Source: Halichoerus grypus
Lineage: Eukaryota; Chordata; Mammalia; Carnivora; Phocidae
Assembly (NCBI RefSeq): GCF_964656455.1
Contig: NC_135718.1
Coordinates: 143,450,262 to 143,514,261, forward strand
Length of the DNA stretch: 64,000 nucleotides
Direction: 5' to 3'
Shown: piece by piece, positions 10,316 to 23,164 of the stretch
Layout of the letters: each line of letters begins with the position of its first letter
How positions within the stretch are numbered: position 1 is the first letter of the stretch
Translations under genes and position numbers: made by a program
Notes under the pieces: model-generated
What the model was told of the DNA's origin: nothing
Database searches by the model: none
Seen by the model: only the letters and a program-made list of their open reading frames with translations

Positions 10316-11617
10316 TCATACAAACGAAAACTGTTGCTGTGTCCCCAGGAAGAAGAGACACAAAGTCTCAACAGTCAATGTTTCCATCCCTGGGCGAGGG
10401 GCATGGTATCCTTCTCTGAACCATGTTAACTATTGTCATAATCCAATCACAGTCCCACCAGAATATTTTGCAACATGAACACTAAACTTGAAAATGACCC
10501 AAGAATATAACAGTTCTGACATAAAATAACAGGAAGAGAAAAGAAAGGAAAATAACTAGCACACATGCCACAGGACACAGTAAGCAAAGAAGATCGGCAT
10601 GGCAATGATAGTCTCCGTTTCTGCAAGTGTCATGAAGCCATAGCAGACATCTGTAATCCCTTCCCTCCAGCCCCCATGCTGTGTTTTCTTTTCCCTTAGC
10701 TCCTCAGTTAATCTGGTTCTTTACCTGCTATAGTAATACAAACCTTCAATCCTCACGGGTTCTGCCTCCTTTTGGGTGCTTCCATTTTCCATGAACTTTT
10801 GTTATTGGGTATGAAAGCATGACAAGGTACCCAGAGAAAATCCAGACAGAATCCTTCCTGTCCCCACTGTACAGCAGCAATCCAATTCCCTCTGGGTCAT
10901 TGGGATCATTCACCCAAGTGAGTAGCAAGTTTCTTTTCTACATGAGTAGCATGAGGACCCCAAAGTGGCCAGTGGTACTTTCAAATGTTGGGATAGTGAG
11001 AGCCAAAAGCAGACTCATTCAAGAAGTTTTGGAGATTGGTAATTGGGTTACTCTTTGGAGTAGTAGTTTACCAGGGGTAAAAGTCTCTGTTTAAAGAGAT
11101 GAGGAAGAGTAAAAGAGAAAACCATAATGTGAAGTGGGAATGATAGAATGGCACCATTGACGCTGGTTCACGTATACCAGATCAAAGTAATGGTTCTGGA
11201 AATATTTGAAATTTTGGAAGCTAGGAGCACCACTTCTTGACAACTAGAGTCCCAATACCTTGGATAAAATTAGACAGATCATATAGTCCCAAGATTACAG
11301 AACCTGCCTGTAATGTATTCATCATTAAAACCTACCTTCTCTGAAACCCAACCTCTTAGCTCTCTCATTAGCTCAGCTGATAAATTTATCCAGGCTGATT
11401 TGAAAAGGACAAGAGCGATGAATATACTGGCCGGTTAGATAAACAGGTGTTTATAGTAGTAGAAAGCCAATTCATTCTTGAAGACAGAGAGAAGACAATG
11501 AGGTGAATCTTGGTGAGGTGTAAAAAAACCTCAGGCTGTGATTTTAGAACAGATAACAGTAGGATATAAATAATGGAATATATTTTTCTTTTCTTGGGAA
11601 TTATTTTTGTCTTTCAT
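10316..11617. other. Stretch with no gene or repeat recognised
   Basis: A 91-codon plus frame and a 60-codon minus frame overlap at about 10750-11090 and have no domain. No young repeat occurs. Confidence 0.35.
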
Positions 11618-11631
11618 ACTTTCAAACATTC

Positions 11632-11826
11632 TTTTTTTTTTTTAAGATTTTATTTATTTGACAGAGAGAGACACAGTGAGAGAGGGAACACAAGCAGGGG
11701 CAGAGGGAGAGGGAGAACAGGCTTTCCACGGAGCAGGGAGCCCGATGTGGGGCTCGATCCCAGGACCCTGGGATCATGACCTGAGCCAAAGGCAGATGCT
11801 TAACAACTGAGCCACCCAGGCGCCCC
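11632..11826 (-). mobile_element. Can-SINE, minus strand, 14-bp TSD
   Basis: Read on the minus strand it has the GGGGCGCCTGGGTGGCTCAG head, pol III A and B boxes, a CT-rich part and the AAATAAATAAAATCTT tail. ACTTTCAAACATTC flanks it exactly at 11618-11631 and 11827-11840. It belongs to the subfamily with the one-base deletion in the head (CAGTTGTTAAGC). Two open frames across it (68 and 74 codons) are artefacts. Confidence 0.95.
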
Positions 11827-11840
11827 ACTTTCAAACATTC

Positions 11841-14800
11841 TGTCAAACGTCAAGCGAAACAGGAAAACTGTTCACTTGAAACTTCCAAGAAGTAAAGAAG
11901 GTGATAGTTTACAGAGGTCTTCTCCAGGCTTCAATGTTATGGTATCTGAGAAAAACCAAATCAGAAGACAAGCCTCCTATTTGTTATTTTTTTCTTCCAC
12001 ACTTAGCCTGTTTTCTGTCCCAATTATTCAGAACTCTGTTGCTTCTGATCTTTTTATGAGCATGGATGTGTGTTCAAATTAAAAAAATCAAATGCATAAA
12101 TACTGCAGTAAGGGAAAATAGAAAATCTGAAGTTAGCCTCAATTTTGGATTTAAGGCTATATTCTAAATGCTAGTTTGTCTAAGTATTGCTTTTTCTTTT
12201 GATCCTGGGTGTTAAAACAGGAAAGTTCTGCATGAAATTGGCTTCCTGGTGTGAATTGCAAGACTTGAAGTTCAAAGATACTTGTGAAATCCAGACCTTG
12301 TTTTATTCATTAATTCCTATAAACAAGCGCAACTCTTTAGCTAAACAATCCGAGACCTAGCTTGACCGTTTAATGTATAAACAGAAGCCTGATTGTCCTC
12401 TCCTGAAACACAGCAAAATTCAGGGGGAAAGTCACAAAGTGTACTGTCAAAAGCTACAGGTGAAAGCACAGGGATTAAGGCTGGGTCAATCATGGAACTG
12501 GAGGGGCGTTGGAAGAAAAATCTAGGGTAGAAGTCATGGTGGGCAGGAAATAAGTAGGAAAGGAGGACTGAAATTCAGGCCTTTGTACTGACTGCCTGAA
12601 AATAGTCCTGCTCTGGAGAAACCCTAGTCACCTCTACCAAGTGGGTGGCTTGGGAGAAGTCGGGGACAAAGGGACTGAGCCAAATAGACAAGCAGTGAAG
12701 TGTTCCCTTGCCATCTGTCTGTCCCCATGAGGCCAGTGATAGTCGAAATGCGCAGACCCCCGCCTGTGACAGGTGGTATAATAAAATCCCTGCTACCTCT
12801 CTTTTGCATGTGTACACTGACCTTGACTCTGGACACCATTACTACTGCTCCAAACAAAACAGGGACCAAAGTGACCCATAGACAGGGAGAACCGTGGTTG
12901 CCATAGGGCTGGCATTCATTCAACAATGCATAACATAAGCTTCAATGATAACCGAGCCATTTTAGAAAAGACGAGAGCAAAAAGCACAAACAATAATGAG
13001 AACCCCAAAGAAAAGCACAGTAGGTTCTTGCAGCTGCTTTTGCCTCCCCCATATAACAATATTTAGGGAAATACGGTTCAACTTTGGGGAAGAAATATAT
13101 ACACGCACGTGCACACACAAATGCACATGCACGTACATTCACCCAATCATTTTTCAAAGGCTGTGGCTTAAGCCTCCTCAGCTTTCTGAACATCAGTCCT
13201 GTTTTGACAAATCAGCAGAACTCCCAAGAACATGATAACTGGCCGGCGAGACGGTGATCACTTTACCACTGACTCTAAATGCATGCTTCTCTGGGAATAC
13301 ACGTTCATTCCTTACCCTGCAAGAGAACAGAATGTGGCCATATGGTTGCTACTAGGAAATAATTATCCCGTAAGGGAAATGGATGCCCATTTCTAATACT
13401 TAATCTTTGTTCTGTAACTTGTGGGTTAAGGGCTCTGAATCCTAAACTCCTTTCTCTCTGGGAGGGATGAGCGTTACCGTGGTTTCTCCTTCTTCCCTAA
13501 GACAAACGTTTAACTCTTCGATAGAATGTTTCAGGATGCTCGGTTAACTGGGTCAGCTCAGGGAGCAAAATCTACTATTGTTTCCTTCCACAGGAATCTC
13601 GCCTTACCTTAACAATTCCACATCTACCCAAATAAAAAGAACAGAAGGTAGAGACTCAGGGTCCTCTCCGTCATCCCCCCACTCCTGTTTCCTGCATTTA
13701 ATAAAGGCAGCAGCTAAAATTTAATAGCATTGGGAAAACCATGAAACCATCTCCTGGAGTTACATGGCATGTTTTATATTATAGTGGTAGGATTAAGAAA
13801 GGAGGAAAGCTAGAATCTGCCCCTTGCTCCAAAAATTGGTGTCTCGACATCAGAGACACCAGACATCAGGCACATCGATCTAGGTGGTGCCTGAAATACA
13901 GGATGAAGCCAAAAATGTCAGTAAATATAATTTTTTTACAATGTCAGAAGTATTGGCTTAACTGATATTTTACTGAGTTATCTAAGGGTACCCACAGTAA
14001 CCTTCCTAAATATAAAAGAATTCATTGCAGCGAAAGTGCTTACAGCAAATCTCCTTCTTGCTTTTTTTCAGATGAGGTGGTTCCAAGCTGATATGCTGTT
14101 CGGAGGGTTTGTTGTGTTCAGCAGGAGATCTGTTCCCAAATACCCCAACCTTATTAACCATCACTGGACTCAGGCTATTTCCTATGGGAAACACAAAATT
14201 TTTTTGTTGTTGTTTTCAATAAAACATTTGGGCCAAATTAGAAAGTAAATAAATGAATACTTCTCAAGAATCCATGATAACACTTGCTGAGCAGTGGGTC
14301 AGGCCAGATTTAATCTAAAATCTTTCTGCTGCGTGTAAATGATTATGTCATAGCATTTGTCTTTAATTACTCACCTCTTTCCAAAGGCTTGACTCATAAT
14401 GTGTTTCTTGGTTAACCACAAACACTTGTACTACAAGATTTGTCATATAGATTCACTCACCCCCTTCCCCACCCCTCTGTTTTTGCTCTTTGCAACAACA
14501 TTCTTAAGTCATAGCTCCTGAAAAAGAAATTTTGAGACATTGTCTAAACCACCCCCTCCTTGATATTTTGAAGATTTCTGTGGTAAGAAAAATAATGCCA
14601 TCTTCTCTTGACTCATGAAGACCGTTATAGCAGGCTTAATAGTAATGGAAATAGCAATCCTGTATCATCATGGTTTTGTACTATATGGTGTTGTTCCTGT
14701 GAGAATTTCTAGGAGTTCAAGAACATATGAAAAGAATAAAGACAAAGGGTTGTAGCTTGTAATTGAGTACAAGTCAATTAGGCAACCACATACATATTTT

Positions 14801-15410
14801 TTCCTTCATCACTTCACTTCTCACCTCACCTGCCCCTATGAGAAACAGAGTGAATTATAATTCAATTCAGAATAAATTAAATCGGCCACCTCTTCAGCCC
14901 ACTTAGCACATATTGTTAATCCTCCAAGTTTTAGCAGAGGTGTTGGCTCCCAGTGGTGCTTATTGCCATCTCTTCAGACTAATCCCGAATAAAGTTTGGG
15001 ATTATAGAGTTTGGGGGAAATGAAGGAAGTGATGCAATCCTAAAGATATGTTCATCCAGGACTGGGTTTTTGTAGGTAAAGTAGGAAGCACCTAAATGAT
15101 GTAATTTGGGAGTTTTAAAGGCGTTCTGACTCCCAAATCTCCATTCTACTGACCTGAAATCCCTCCTTTGCTAGTTTAGTTTGTTTTGTTTTTTGGGGGG
15201 AAGTTAGTAAAAATAAAAAGGATTTTGCTAAAAACAGAAGTAGACACATGAATTTTTCTCTGGGCAGTGAAAATTCCACAGTTAAAATGCCAATACTGGC
15301 AAGAATTGGTGACACATTAGTTATGCTCCAGGAAGGTCGAGAGATGACTAGGAACATTTTTCAGCTATCTTCTGTAATCCCAATAGTGGTTACTACTGTA
15401 GGGTCTGGTC
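11841..15410. other. 3.6 kb with no gene or young repeat
   Basis: Frames up to 107 codons occur but overlap on both strands without domains. An alternating purine-pyrimidine run (acacgcacgtgcacacac-like, about 13095-13136) could adopt left-handed DNA. A polypyrimidine tract ending in CAG at about 14060-14071 precedes an open frame but has no convincing donor. No CpG-rich promoter was seen. Confidence 0.35.
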
Positions 15411-15422
15411 CCCAACTCCTTT

Positions 15423-15628
15423 CTTTCTTTTTTTTTTTTTTTGAGAGAGAGAGAGCATGTGAATTGGGGGAGATGGGGGCAGGGGCAGAGGGAGAGCGAG
15501 AATCTCAAGAAGACTCCATGCTCAGCATGGAGCCCCATGTGCGGCTCGATCTCACAACCTTGAGATCATGACCTGAGCTGAAATCAAGAGTTGGCCGCTC
15601 AACCAACTGGGCCACCCACGTGCTCTTG
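15423..15628 (-). mobile_element. Can-SINE, minus strand, worn
   Basis: A T-rich start, GAGAGAGAGAG run, 'gcagggg', 'ctcgatctcacaaccttgag' and a 'ccaactgggccaccca' end give the reverse complement of a Can-SINE. Flanks CCCAACTCCTTT and CCTAACTTCCTT are an imperfect duplication. It is older than the perfect-TSD copies. The 107-codon frame at 15248-15571 runs through it. Confidence 0.85.
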
Positions 15629-15640
15629 CCTAACTTCCTT

Positions 15641-16363
15641 CTGTGATTCTTTTTTCTTTATCCATAGATATAGATACGCGTAGATACTGCCAAGCATTTG
15701 TAGCTGATCTATCTACCTCTGCTGAAAGATTTTCTGTCTAGCTGATGGCCATCCTTATTCCTAGACCTAGACCTCCTACATTCTGATTGCAAGCTTCAGT
15801 AGCCTTCCTTTCTCTTTATGTCTGCCATTGTCCTTACCCTTTGACTATGTGCTGGAAGAATTGTCATTTTCTCTTCATCGACACTTTCTGGTAGAGTCAC
15901 CATTCAGAACATAACAGACATGTCAAAAATCCTCTTTTATGTTTGATAAGGAAATAAATTATGATATAATATATATACCCTCCTAAATGGAACCAGCCTT
16001 AACTGGGAGCGCAATTCCTATGCTAACAAGCCACATTAAGAAACCTCAATCAAAATTGTACCCCATATGGGCTCCAATTGCCAATGGCTTCATTTGCCAA
16101 CACCAGAAGTGTTCTATTGCTTGTTTTGCCTTCTTTCCACCATCCCAAGTTTGAGCACCTGGGATTGACTGGGATTTCAAAAACATTTCTGTGTCTTATG
16201 TTTTTATTCATCAATAAGCATCTACTTTTCTATCTTTATTTACAATTGATTTTTTTCTTTCTTCTGATACATTGACTTTATTTCTTTATACCATATGCAT
16301 TTTCAAGGTACCTTAAATCCTTTTTGGAACAATGCAGAAGTTATTTGGTAAACTTATTAGGGC
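15641..16363. other. Stretch with no gene or repeat recognised
   Basis: AT-rich sequence with one 65-codon frame at 16078-16275 encoding a hydrophobic, low-complexity peptide. Treated as chance. Confidence 0.35.
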
Positions 16364-16391
16364 ATATATATATATATATTTTTTTTTTTCC
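16364..16391 (+). repeat. (AT)n followed by T-tract
   Basis: About eight AT units run directly into a T-tract. Length is likely polymorphic. Confidence 0.85.
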
Positions 16392-16482
16392 TGTCTTTTG
16401 TTCCTTTCCTCTTTCTATGGCTCAACATTTCCTTAGTCTTGATTTCTTGATCTGATCATCACTATAACCTATAATTGGAATA

Positions 16483-16690
16483 AAAAAAAAAAAAATCTAG
16501 GTACTGGTCCCAATTTTATACTTAGCAGCTATAATACCAGTAAGTTCCTTAACTAAACTTGCTTTAAATGAAGACTACCCTTACAACAGAGACAATGTGA
16601 CACATAGATAAAATCATAAATATGAAAGATCCCAACATAATACTTGATATATAGAATATACTCAGTAAATACTCCTTGATTCATAAATTA
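16483..16690 (+). repeat. A13 run and MIR-like SINE
   Basis: After the A run, 'ccagtaagttccttaacta' and 'cataatacttgatatatagaatatactcagtaaatactcc' match the core and 3' end of MIR in order. The copy is worn. Confidence 0.45.
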
Positions 16691-16896
16691 TAAATTATAA
16701 TTGTCACCATGCTGACTTGATTTTTGTTAAGCATACAGCAATGACAATGCATGTCTTAACGTAGCAGGATTTGTGAGAAAACTCTTCTCTCTGGTTTAAA
16801 CATTTCCCCATGGTCCCAAATGTGATGTCACTAATCAGATAGGTCTATAAAAAATTTTAGATGGGGACAAATGATGACTTAATCAAAATCGTTTTT

Positions 16897-17099
16897 GGGG
16901 CACCTGGATGGCTCAGTCAGTTAAGCAACCTGCTCTTGATTTGGGTTCAGGTCATGATCTCAGGGTCCTGGGATCAAGCCCCACATGGGGCTCTGCACTG
17001 AGTGGGGAGTCTGCTTGAGGATTCTTTCTCCCTCTCTCCTTGCCCCTCCTCCCCATTGACACACTCTCCCTCTCTCTCAAATAAATAAATAAATCTTTA
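16897..17099 (+). mobile_element. Can-SINE, first of a head-to-tail pair
   Basis: It has the full head, body and AAATAAATAAATAAATCTTTA tail. It abuts the next SINE with no spacer, so the second copy integrated into or just after its A-rich tail. It diverges more than the second (ACCTGGATGG head, 'ctcttgatttgggttcagg'), consistent with being older. Confidence 0.93.
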
Positions 17100-17293
17100 G
17101 GGGCGCCTGGGTGGCTCAGTCGTTAAGTGTCTGCCTTTGGCTCAGGTCATGATCCCAGGGTCCTGGGATCGAGCCCTGCATCGGGCTCTCTGCTCGGCGG
17201 GAAGCCTGCTTCTCCCTTTTCCATTCCCCCTGCTTGTGTTCCCTCTTTCGCTGTGTTTCTCTCTGTCAAATAAATAAAATCTTTAAAAAAAAA
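17100..17293 (+). mobile_element. Can-SINE, second of the pair
   Basis: It starts GGGGCGCCTGGGTGGCTCAG directly after the tail of the previous copy and ends in an A9 tail. It carries the head deletion (CAGTCGTTAAG) and the 'GCGGGAAGCCTGCTTCTCCC' body of the young subfamily. Confidence 0.95.
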
Positions 17294-19024
17294 GAAGTAA
17301 TCCTTTTCTTCTTGAGTTTATGAAGCATCCTAAACAACCACTTCTCTTTTGTCTTTTTGTTATGTATTTTCCCAAGGACATGACTTGGTTTTCTTTGGAA
17401 TGTTCAGTCAGCCTTCATTGCTGAAGTCAGCATGCCACCCATTTTTCCCCAGCCAACTCTGATACTACTTAATGGGAGTGGGAAGAAGAGATGGGTGTCA
17501 GAGGGAAATTCAGTGTCCAGTTTTCTCTCTCAGTCAGCAACAATAGCAGAAAACAAGAACTTGAGCTCCGAAGGTTTTGACTACCTCAGAAAATCATAGA
17601 ACCTGTGGCATTCAAGTGGGTTAACTATCTCTCCCAAAAGCATTCCAGTAATTTCCTCTTCACCCTCACCCCCTCCAATTAATTATCATATCTTTTGACC
17701 TTCTTTCTCTCTTTATAAAATTCATTAAGTTGCCAATTTATAGAGCAGAAGCTAACAGATAAATGTTATAATTTACTGTAGGCCCCTTCTTGGGAATAGA
17801 CTTACAGATCTCTCAGGCACAAAATGCCACAAAAACATGAGGGTTTTGGTATCCTTTGGTTGTGTGAAGAGGAATAATAAAAGGACAGAATCCTAAGAGA
17901 AAAATTAAACTTTCCAAAGACAGAACATAGCTGCATTTTAAGTAACCACTTTAAAGACATGACTGCTGTTTTGGCAAAAGCCAGTAAGCCACACAAAATT
18001 AATTTCATGTTTCATTGACATTACTTTCAGGAATTTCATGTTGACATAACCTATAGAGTAAGGGTGAGATAGTGCAGACAATATATTTAATGCTGCTACA
18101 CCAACACAAAATATTTTAAATCTGAACAGAGACCTGACATTGTAAAATAATAGTGTTCTGTGTCAAAAAACGAATGAAACCATAATTTTCGCATCCACTA
18201 TCCAAATGCCAATTGCTTCTAGTGCAAAAGTTTAAATCAAATTGTGACTCTTCATGGCTCCTGTGTTGAGCCTAAGATACATTTCAACCTATTTCTGATT
18301 TTGTCTTCCACATAGATAGTGACCCTTTTATATGATTGCTATGTTAAAAAATAGCAATGAATGTGTGATTACAAGTTGTATGTCAAGTTAACAAGAAGGC
18401 ATCTATGAACACTCGCTTCTAAATACATTCAATGGAATAGTTGCCTTTCTACAAAACAAAATGTTTTCACTTACTCAACCAGTTGAGGGGAAGGGAGGTT
18501 GTTGGCTTCGCCACTGGTATGTATGTGTGTCCCGTAATAGCCGTATGTCCCATTCTTTACATTAGCATCTGTCACCATGGATCCTTGATCCAAGTGCTGA
18601 GGAAAATCATTGCATGACCAAGGCTCTCTCTGGCTCTGAGGCAACAAGCATTGTTTTTTTATAATGCACAGCTTCTGTTTCTACCTCTTGGCTTCCAAAG
18701 TCACATATTAGCTAGCAATTGGCAGGAGTCAGGCCAGAATTGCTGCTATTGTAAGGGCTTTTTGGGCTAGTTTCCATCTTCTAAAGGTATGTATTATCAC
18801 ATTCATTAAGAGTTATTTTCATCTGCTTGGCTTGTAATTTGTACCCTTTCAAGTATACCATAAAGCTGGGATTTCATTTAGTCTGGCAGAATCTGGAGAC
18901 CACTTGGTAATACAGGAATCTCAGTGCTGGCTAGGTGGTTGGATTTCTTGAACTTTATGATTTCCAAATTTCAGAGTGACAACCATTGCTTGAAGTCATG
19001 GGAAACTTTTCCTCTTGTGATTTA
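17294..19024. other. Stretch with no gene or repeat recognised
   Basis: A minus-strand 68-codon frame at 17802-18008 is the largest here and has no domain. Nothing else is supported. Confidence 0.35.
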
Positions 19025-19500
19025 GTTTTGCCATGTGTATTAGCCAATTGTTGCCAAAATAATGCTGCATAATATGCCACCCCAAACAACATGATTACTC
19101 TCACTCACACATCTGTTGATCAGCTGGGGGTCAGCTGATCTAAGTTGGCCTCCACTAAGCACTGCTCCAATTTCCAGGTTGGATCTGGGTCTGCTCCACA
19201 TGTTTTTCATCATCTTTGGACTGTGGACTCGCTGGGACATGTTTATCTCATGGCAACAGTAGAGGCATAAAGAGGGACAAGTGGAAACATACAATGTCTC
19301 TTAAATCCTGTTCCCAGAACTGGCAACTTCACTTCTGCCCATATTCCATTGGTTAAATCAAGTCAATTGGCTGAACCCAAAGTCAAGGACTGGGAAAGTA
19401 CATAATGCTTCTAGTGAGAAAAACTACAAAGTCATATGCCAAAGGGCAGGACACAGTAAGGGGTTATGCACTGGGGCCAACCATTCTTTCTTCCACATTG
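19025..19500 (-). repeat. Worn LTR-like repeat, minus strand
   Basis: The order 'tgtattagccaattgttgcc..aataatgctgcata', 'ctgttgatcagctggg', 'ctcatggcaacagtagagg', 'cccatattccattgg..aaatcaagtca' recurs in mammals as an old LTR-type repeat. A related copy lies at 57.31-57.74 kb ('tatattctgttggccaaatcaagtca'). I lean to an ERVL-MaLR type solo LTR but cannot assign the subfamily. No coding retroviral region is present. Confidence 0.4.
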
Positions 19501-19879
19501 TCAAATGTCAAGGAAAGCATACAAGTCAGTCTGTAGCCATAATTCAAGTAATTAATGGTGGCACATTTGAGAGAGACAATTCTCTCAGTGAGGAAGAAGG
19601 TCATGCAACATCTTTCATTTGAATTATAACTTTAGCTTGATGCCATGCTAAAGTCTCACAGTCTCTAAGGGCATACTGAGGGACTTGACAGTAGAATTCT
19701 AGTTCTTTGTTAGTTAACACAAGTTACATAGAATGTTGATGGCTACAGTCAGTGGTATCTCTGGCCCAAGGTTGACTAATACAAAAAGGAGAGAATTTTG
19801 TAGAGATCTGTAAGGTTTTTTAGGGGAAAGACTTTAAGGTAGATGTAATGCTGTGTCAGTAGGAAAACTGGCAGCTTCT

Positions 19880-20335
19880 GCTTTTTCTTTCTCACAGCCC
19901 AGATGCTCATTAAGCAGTTAGGGTACCCTGTTGCTCTAGACGCCACATGGAAAGACCAAATTGGCCAGGGTTGGGAGAGAGGGGTGGGAGGTGAGATGAG
20001 GGAGAGGCTACATGGAGGATAGTGGAAGAACCTAGCCAACAGCAAGGGCCTAGATCTTAGACCTGTGGATCCAAGCTGAGTTGTCTTAGCCAGGTCCCAG
20101 GTGTTCAAACTATCCTAGCTGAGTTGCCATACATATGAATAAAGACACCATGCTGGATTGTCCAGCCACAGCAGACATCACATGAAGCAGAAAAGAGCCA
20201 TTCTTGCTGTGCCTCATCTGAATTCCTGATCTAAAGAATTGTGATTAAATAATAAACATGTTATTGTTTTAATCCACTATATTTGGAGGTAGTTTGTTAC
20301 CCAGCATAAGATCATTGAAACAGTGACTTTTCTGA
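19880..20335 (+). repeat. Worn LTR-like repeat, plus strand
   Basis: The 3' part 'aattgtgattaaataataaacatgttattgttttaatccactatatttgg..gtttgttacccagcataag' corresponds to the shared 3' end 'tgttgttttaagccactaagttttgggg..gtttgttacgcagcaatag' of several mammalian LTRs. Upstream text is compatible but worn. A 110-codon minus frame (19776-20108) is regarded as chance. Confidence 0.4.
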
Positions 20336-20361
20336 TAATTTCTCCAAAAGGTGGAATTCTT

Positions 20362-20580
20362 TTCTTTTTTAAAAAAAGATTTATTTATTTGAGAGAAAGA
20401 GAGAGAGAGAAATAGCATGCACAGTGGGGAGGGGCAGAAGGAGAGAGAGAGAGTCTGAAGCAGACTCTTCCCTGGGCACAGAGCCCAATGCAGGTGTCGA
20501 TCTCACAACCTTAAGATCATGACCTGACCTGAAACCAAGAGTCAAATGCTCAACCAACTGCACTACCCAGGTACCCCCCA
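20362..20580 (-). mobile_element. Can-SINE, minus strand, 16-bp TSD
   Basis: It is flanked exactly by AAAAGGTGGAATTCTT at 20346-20361 and 20581-20596. The reverse complement has the SINE head ('actacccaggtacccc' end), B-box region and 'agatttatttatttgagag' tail. Its body diverges from the young subfamily although the duplication is intact. Confidence 0.94.
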
Positions 20581-20809
20581 AAAAGGTGGAATTCTTATTT
20601 GGTCTATATCATTTTGCCATTTTGAACATTCTTTCCAGAGAATGGGGCATTTTTATCATAGAGAATGTCAGTGATGATATATGATATTCTTGTTAATTGA
20701 TGAGTTTGGAGAGGGAAGAGCTAATGTATTCTTTTCAACTAAGTATTATTTAATTTTGAGGCCTATGATTTACAACTGGATTACTTAAAAGAGAGATTCA
20801 ATAAATTAA

Positions 20810-21290
20810 TGTATTAGCTGGTTTTCTGTCAAAATTAACCAGGTCAAAGGATGACCACCTACTGAAGGCTCTAAGGGAGAGTTTACTTCTTGCTCATTTG
20901 GGCTGTTAGCAGAATTCAGTATTTTGTTGTTGTAAGATCAAGATCCAGATTTTCTTGTTGGCTGTAAGCTAAGGGCTGTTCTCAGCTTCTAGGGGCCAAT
21001 TGAATCCCTTGATTCTTGGCCCCTTTCCTGCAGCAATGGCAAGTCATATCCTTCTTGTATTTCCTGTCTCTCCTTCTACTTCCTGCCTCCCTCTTTGTTT
21101 TTAAGAGCTCATATGATTAGATTGCACCCATCTGGATAAGCTTAACCTCCCTGTGTTAAGGTCAGCTGATTAGTAACCTTAATTCCATCTGCAACTTTAA
21201 TTTTCTTTTACTATACAACATAAGATAGGCACAGGTTCCAGGGACTGAGATATACACATATTCAGGGACCAACTATTCTGTGTACTATAG
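20810..21290 (-). repeat. Worn MaLR-type LTR, minus strand
   Basis: It opens 'tgtattagctggttttctg' and closes with 'cacaggttccagggactgagat..ggaccaactattctgtgtacta', the reverse complement of an MLT1-like LTR start. About 480 bp, with no internal coding region. Confidence 0.45.
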
Positions 21291-21600
21291 CAAGATCTGC
21301 CTTCTTCACTGCAAGAAGCTCCTTTTACTTCATGGTATATACAAATATCACTCTCAGGAGTTGTGCAGTGTGTGTCTTGTGCAACTACAGGTGACAGCTT
21401 CTAGAAGCATTCTAGAACAGAGGGGAGGCAAGTTACATACCCAGGGCTCCATTTTGGTGTCACTGATCCTCCCAATCAAACTGACAAGTTACTAATTCCC
21501 TCTCATTTCAGAGCAGGGCTGCTCTTTCCACCCTCTCTCTCTCTTAACCCAAGAGGAAGATTTTCTCTTAGATCCAAACAAACAAAAGAAATTTTTAAAA
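21291..21600. other. Stretch with no gene recognised
   Basis: A 71-codon frame at 21280-21495 has no domain. A CTCTCTCTCT run occurs near 21533. Confidence 0.35.
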
Positions 21601-21720
21601 GAAATATTTATAATGGGAACTTTTTTTTAATTTCAGAAAAAAACAATTTTAGGATATATTATTTATATTTTTATAAATATATATTTATATAAACAAATTT
21701 AGGATATATTATGATTTCAA
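21600..21720 (+). repeat. Very AT-rich tract with a short direct repeat
   Basis: TTTAGGATATATTA occurs twice, near 21649 and near 21697. Between them is 'ttataaatatatatttata', which is nearly self-complementary. Confidence 0.6.
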
Positions 21721-22177
21721 GGAAAAGGCCTCTGGACATCTGCACAGATCCACCCCCAAGCCTAGCTATTCCTCCCTCAGGATCCTGAATGCTTTCTAGT
21801 TCTGCTCACTAAATTATCCATCGGTGTCCAGCTGACTCAGCTTTTCTCATGTGTCACCAGCTATTACCTAGCCAGGACACAGCTACCATCTTGTCCTCTT
21901 TCAGTTTATGTTAACATTACTCATGACTATTAATTACCTCACAATCTAATTACAAAGCCATGAGCTTGACCATGGGATGATTGATAGGGTGCAATATTTC
22001 TCAACTTTATTTATGTAGTGGGGAATGGTGTTCAAAGATATGCAATGTAAAAAGCCCAATATTTAAAAAGCTCAAATGGAGCCTTCATGATTATTAATTC
22101 AGATTCCCCCTTCCCTGCCTGTGTAATTCCTGAAACTCTATCATGGTGTCCTGAGGCTTCTTTGAGCATTGAAAACA

Positions 22178-22310
22178 TTGGTGTGGTGGAAAGAACCCTG
22201 GAGTGGGAGGCAGAATACACTCCCCAGTGTTTTCAGTCTGTGACTTTGAACAACCATCTCAACTCTGAGATTCTCTTCTCATCTAAATAAGAATAAAACC
22301 TTTTTTCACC
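22178..22310 (+). repeat. MIR-type SINE
   Basis: 'gtggtggaaagaaccctggagtggg' matches the MIR head and 'tctgtgactttgaacaaccatctcaactctgagattctcttctcatct' matches its core. A 67-codon frame crossing it is therefore not a gene. Confidence 0.55.
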
Positions 22311-22649
22311 AATCCATGGGACTGTTAAGAGCATCAGTTTCATAACCTGCTAGGATTCTTCCCCATTTTTATGCCAGTATTCTAATGACACAGGATTGTT
22401 TGCTCTTCAACACCCCACCCAGGGTGACCCTAGGCCATTGACCAAGTTTTCCTCCATATCTAGAATGGATTTTCCTTTTTTCTTTCAGTGAAATTTCTAC
22501 TCTTCTGGCATAAGTAACAGCTCATCTGTGAAGCATTCAGGCCAAGTCATCATGAAGAGATTGTAAGTGTATGTGTTCTTTTTAATCTGGGTTTGCATAG
22601 TATTTTGTTTATACCATGTCTGAATTTCTATAAGCCGAAAGAAATGTGA

Positions 22650-22735
22650 AATTTTATCTTTTATGTCTGATATCTAATACAGTCCTTAGCACAAAATAGG
22701 TTCCCAATAATTGTCTTCTAAATGAATGAATCAAA
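22650..22735 (+). repeat. L2 LINE 3' end
   Basis: 'taatacagtccttagcacaaaataggttcccaataattg' followed by 'aaatgaatgaatc' is the L2 terminus with its (TGAA)n end. Short and worn. Confidence 0.5.
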
Positions 22736-22739
22736 AACT

Positions 22740-23148
22740 AAACATGTGGAATATTTATTATTATTATGCTGTCTATCTCTATATGAAGACTGTATTTTCT
22801 CCTCCTAAATACCTTGCCTTAGGCTCCCCAACCTGTTATCACATTAACCTACCAATACTCCAGTGCACTGAAATCATTGCTGATAATGCGGAAGACACAG
22901 AAGTGTTAATAAAAGGAAAGGAGAAATTGTACATTTCATAGTAAACTTTTTAGAATTTCCACTAAACTTGTCTGTTCTTCCAAATCCCCTCTTTCTCATA
23001 CTCTTGCCAATGGTTCTGCTCTAACATAACTGCCCTGTATCCAAACCTACTTATCAAAATATTTCTTTTGTATAGAGAAAACTCTCCTAAGTCAAGTCTA
23101 ATTTTCTCCATCAAACTACATTTTTACATATACAGAAAACTAATTCAC
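22740..23148. other. Stretch with no gene or repeat recognised
   Basis: The 71-codon frame at 22726-22941 starts in the L2 end. Nothing else was seen. Confidence 0.35.
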
Positions 23149-23164
23149 AATAATATTTTTTAGC

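Noticed and set aside
14036..14248. Possible exon after a polypyrimidine tract ending in CAG
   Set aside because: The acceptor-like signal is fair, but there is no convincing donor, no partner exon and no recognisable peptide.
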